In this document: in pieces, positions 6,053 to 6,670 of the stretch
Position numbering within the stretch: position 1 is the stretch's first letter
Layout of the letters: every line of letters starts with the position of its first letter
NCBI GenBank assembly: GCA_016763235.1
Contig: JAESUE010000206.1
Span: 1 to 6,670 of the forward strand
DNA from: Pseudomonadales bacterium
GTDB lineage: Bacteria > Pseudomonadota > Gammaproteobacteria > Pseudomonadales > UBA3067
Length of the DNA: 6,670 nucleotides
Direction: 5' to 3'
Notes under the pieces: generated by a model
Told to the model about the DNA's origin: nothing
The model's input: the letters and a program-made list of their open reading frames with translations, nothing else
Databases searched by the model: none
Translations under genes and position numbers: made by a program

Positions 6053-6120
6053 GTAACACCTCAGCGAACTCTGTAACGGTTCAGATTGCGTTCAAGTTTG
6101 AGCGTCTGCTAAGGTGTTAC
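6053..6120 (+). repeat. Repeat D: 68-bp GTAAC...GTTAC structured repeat
   Basis: This copy has the best terminal stem, a perfect 9-bp pair GTAACACCT/AGGTGTTAC. Inner AGC/GCT and CTC/GAG pairs can stack below it. The core differs from the others by one base (TTCAAGTTTGAG). It begins 11 bp after the cheB stop (in the direction of cheB transcription), so it would be in the 3' region of the cheB message. The 135 bp from here to hsbA (5918-6052) hold no further recognisable element. Confidence 0.9.
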
Positions 6121-6131
6121 GATAATGATTA

Positions 6132-6670
6132 CTAGCCAGTTCGTGTGCGTGAACTACCGATACGCTCGGATTTTTGTAATAGCTTCATCGCGATCTTTTT
6201 TAGTGATAGCTGCTCACAGTGAGCATTCATCGATACCGCTACGCCAGGCATACCCCAAACCACACTACTGGCTTCATCCTGCGCGATAGTGTGACAACCC
6301 TGTCTCTTTAAACTCAAAAGCCCCTTTGCTCCGTCACTGCCCATCCCGGTTAACAATGCTGCAACACATTTATCTCCCATAACACGAGCGATAGAGGCAA
6401 ACAAAACATCCACCGATGGCCGGTGTCCAGATACTTTTTCTGACTGACTCAGCACACAACGAAGCTGCCCATCTACACGTTTGATCGTTAAATGCTGGTC
6501 GCCACGGCCGATATATACGTTGCCAGCTTCAATAACTTGCATATTCTCAGCTTCAACAATATTAGGTAAACATTCTTTATTTATTCGCCGCGCATAGGGG
6601 CGGCTGAATAAAGCAGGAATGTGTTGCACTACCAATACGGGCGGGCAGTTGGCAGGCATGCATAACAACA
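6132..6670 (-). CDS. cheB: Chemotaxis protein-glutamate methylesterase CheB, C-terminal part
   Basis: The frame is open to the right window edge, so the start, any receiver domain and the catalytic serine (GASTGG motif) lie outside. About 179 codons of the methylesterase/deamidase domain are present. They include VLVVQHIP with the catalytic histidine, FSRPYARRIN, the VYIGRGDQHL strand, GHRPSVDVLFASIA, LLTGMGSDGAKGL with the catalytic aspartate, and TIAQDEASSVVWGMPGVAV. These are textbook CheB motifs. The enzyme removes methyl groups from chemoreceptor glutamates in the cytoplasm. The apparent N-terminal residue at the edge is a TTG codon and not a real start. It may be a full CheB with a receiver domain or a stand-alone methylesterase; the window cannot tell. 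Confidence 0.92.
   Translation of the reverse strand, partial: LLCMPANCPPVLVVQHIPALFSRPYARRINKECLPNIVEAENMQVIEAGNVYIGRGDQHLTIKRVDGQLRCVLSQSEKVSGHRPSVDVLFASIARVMGDKCVAALLTGMGSDGAKGLLSLKRQGCHTIAQDEASSVVWGMPGVAVSMNAHCEQLSLKKIAMKLLQKSERIGSSRTRTG

Noticed and set aside
6042..6062. Sigma-54 promoter for hsbA at the edge of repeat D (GGTGTTACAGTTTGC, minus strand)
   Set aside because: The GG-to-GC spacing is 11 rather than 10, and the -24 box is otherwise unlike the consensus.
2970..6120. Canonical integron attC sites
   Set aside because: The TAAC...GTTA ends, the sizes and the fold are suggestive, but the core site GTTRRRY and its inverse RYYYAAC are not present (all copies have GTTAC/GTAAC), copies occur in both orientations, and the neighbouring genes are ordinary flagellar genes.

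Overview
The window is a stretch of a polar-flagellum and chemotaxis locus from a gammaproteobacterium. All six or seven protein genes lie on the minus strand, so transcription runs from high to low coordinates. The gene set (cheB, an STAS protein, a REC-PP2C-HATPase fusion, an Hpt protein, fliK, fliL, fliM), the sigma-54 promoters and a FleQ-like operator match the Pseudomonas/Marinobacter/Cellvibrio-type flagellar regulon. By eye the base composition is moderate (mid-40s % GC), which suits a marine or environmental relative better than Pseudomonas aeruginosa itself. I cannot name the genus.

In order of transcription: (1) 6670-6132 is the C-terminal part of a CheB methylesterase, cut by the window edge. 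(2) 5917-3322 is a partner-switching module equivalent to P. aeruginosa HsbA (anti-sigma-factor antagonist), HsbR (response regulator, PP2C phosphatase and serine-kinase fusion) and HptB (phosphotransfer protein). (3) 2870-1131 is fliK, the hook-length control protein, preceded by a near-consensus sigma-54 promoter. (4) 665-162 is fliL, with its own near-perfect sigma-54 promoter, followed 6 bp later by (5) fliM, of which only the first 51 codons are present. A plausible reading is that HptB phosphorylates HsbR, HsbR sets the phosphorylation state of HsbA, and HsbA (in Pseudomonas) acts on FlgM and so on late flagellar genes, which ties regulation to the structural genes beside it.

The most unusual content is not coding. 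Four copies (A to D) of a roughly 68-bp structured repeat occupy the gaps around hptB and next to cheB and fliK. Each begins GTAAC and ends GTTAC and carries a conserved core around TTGCGTTCAAATTTGAG. The terminal arms differ between copies but remain complementary within each copy, so the fold rather than the sequence looks conserved. Two copies in opposite orientation bracket hptB, and one of them supplies the hptB stop codon. Copy A is a 141-bp variant lying just upstream of the fliK sigma-54 promoter. The family resembles a MITE or an attC-like folded element; I do not recognise it as a named family.

Large gaps: 666-1130 holds the fliL promoter, a perfect dyad, a FleQ-like site and small hairpins. 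2871-3321 holds the fliK promoter, repeats A and B and a polypurine tract. I see no tRNA, rRNA, CRISPR, transposase gene or clear intrinsic terminator.
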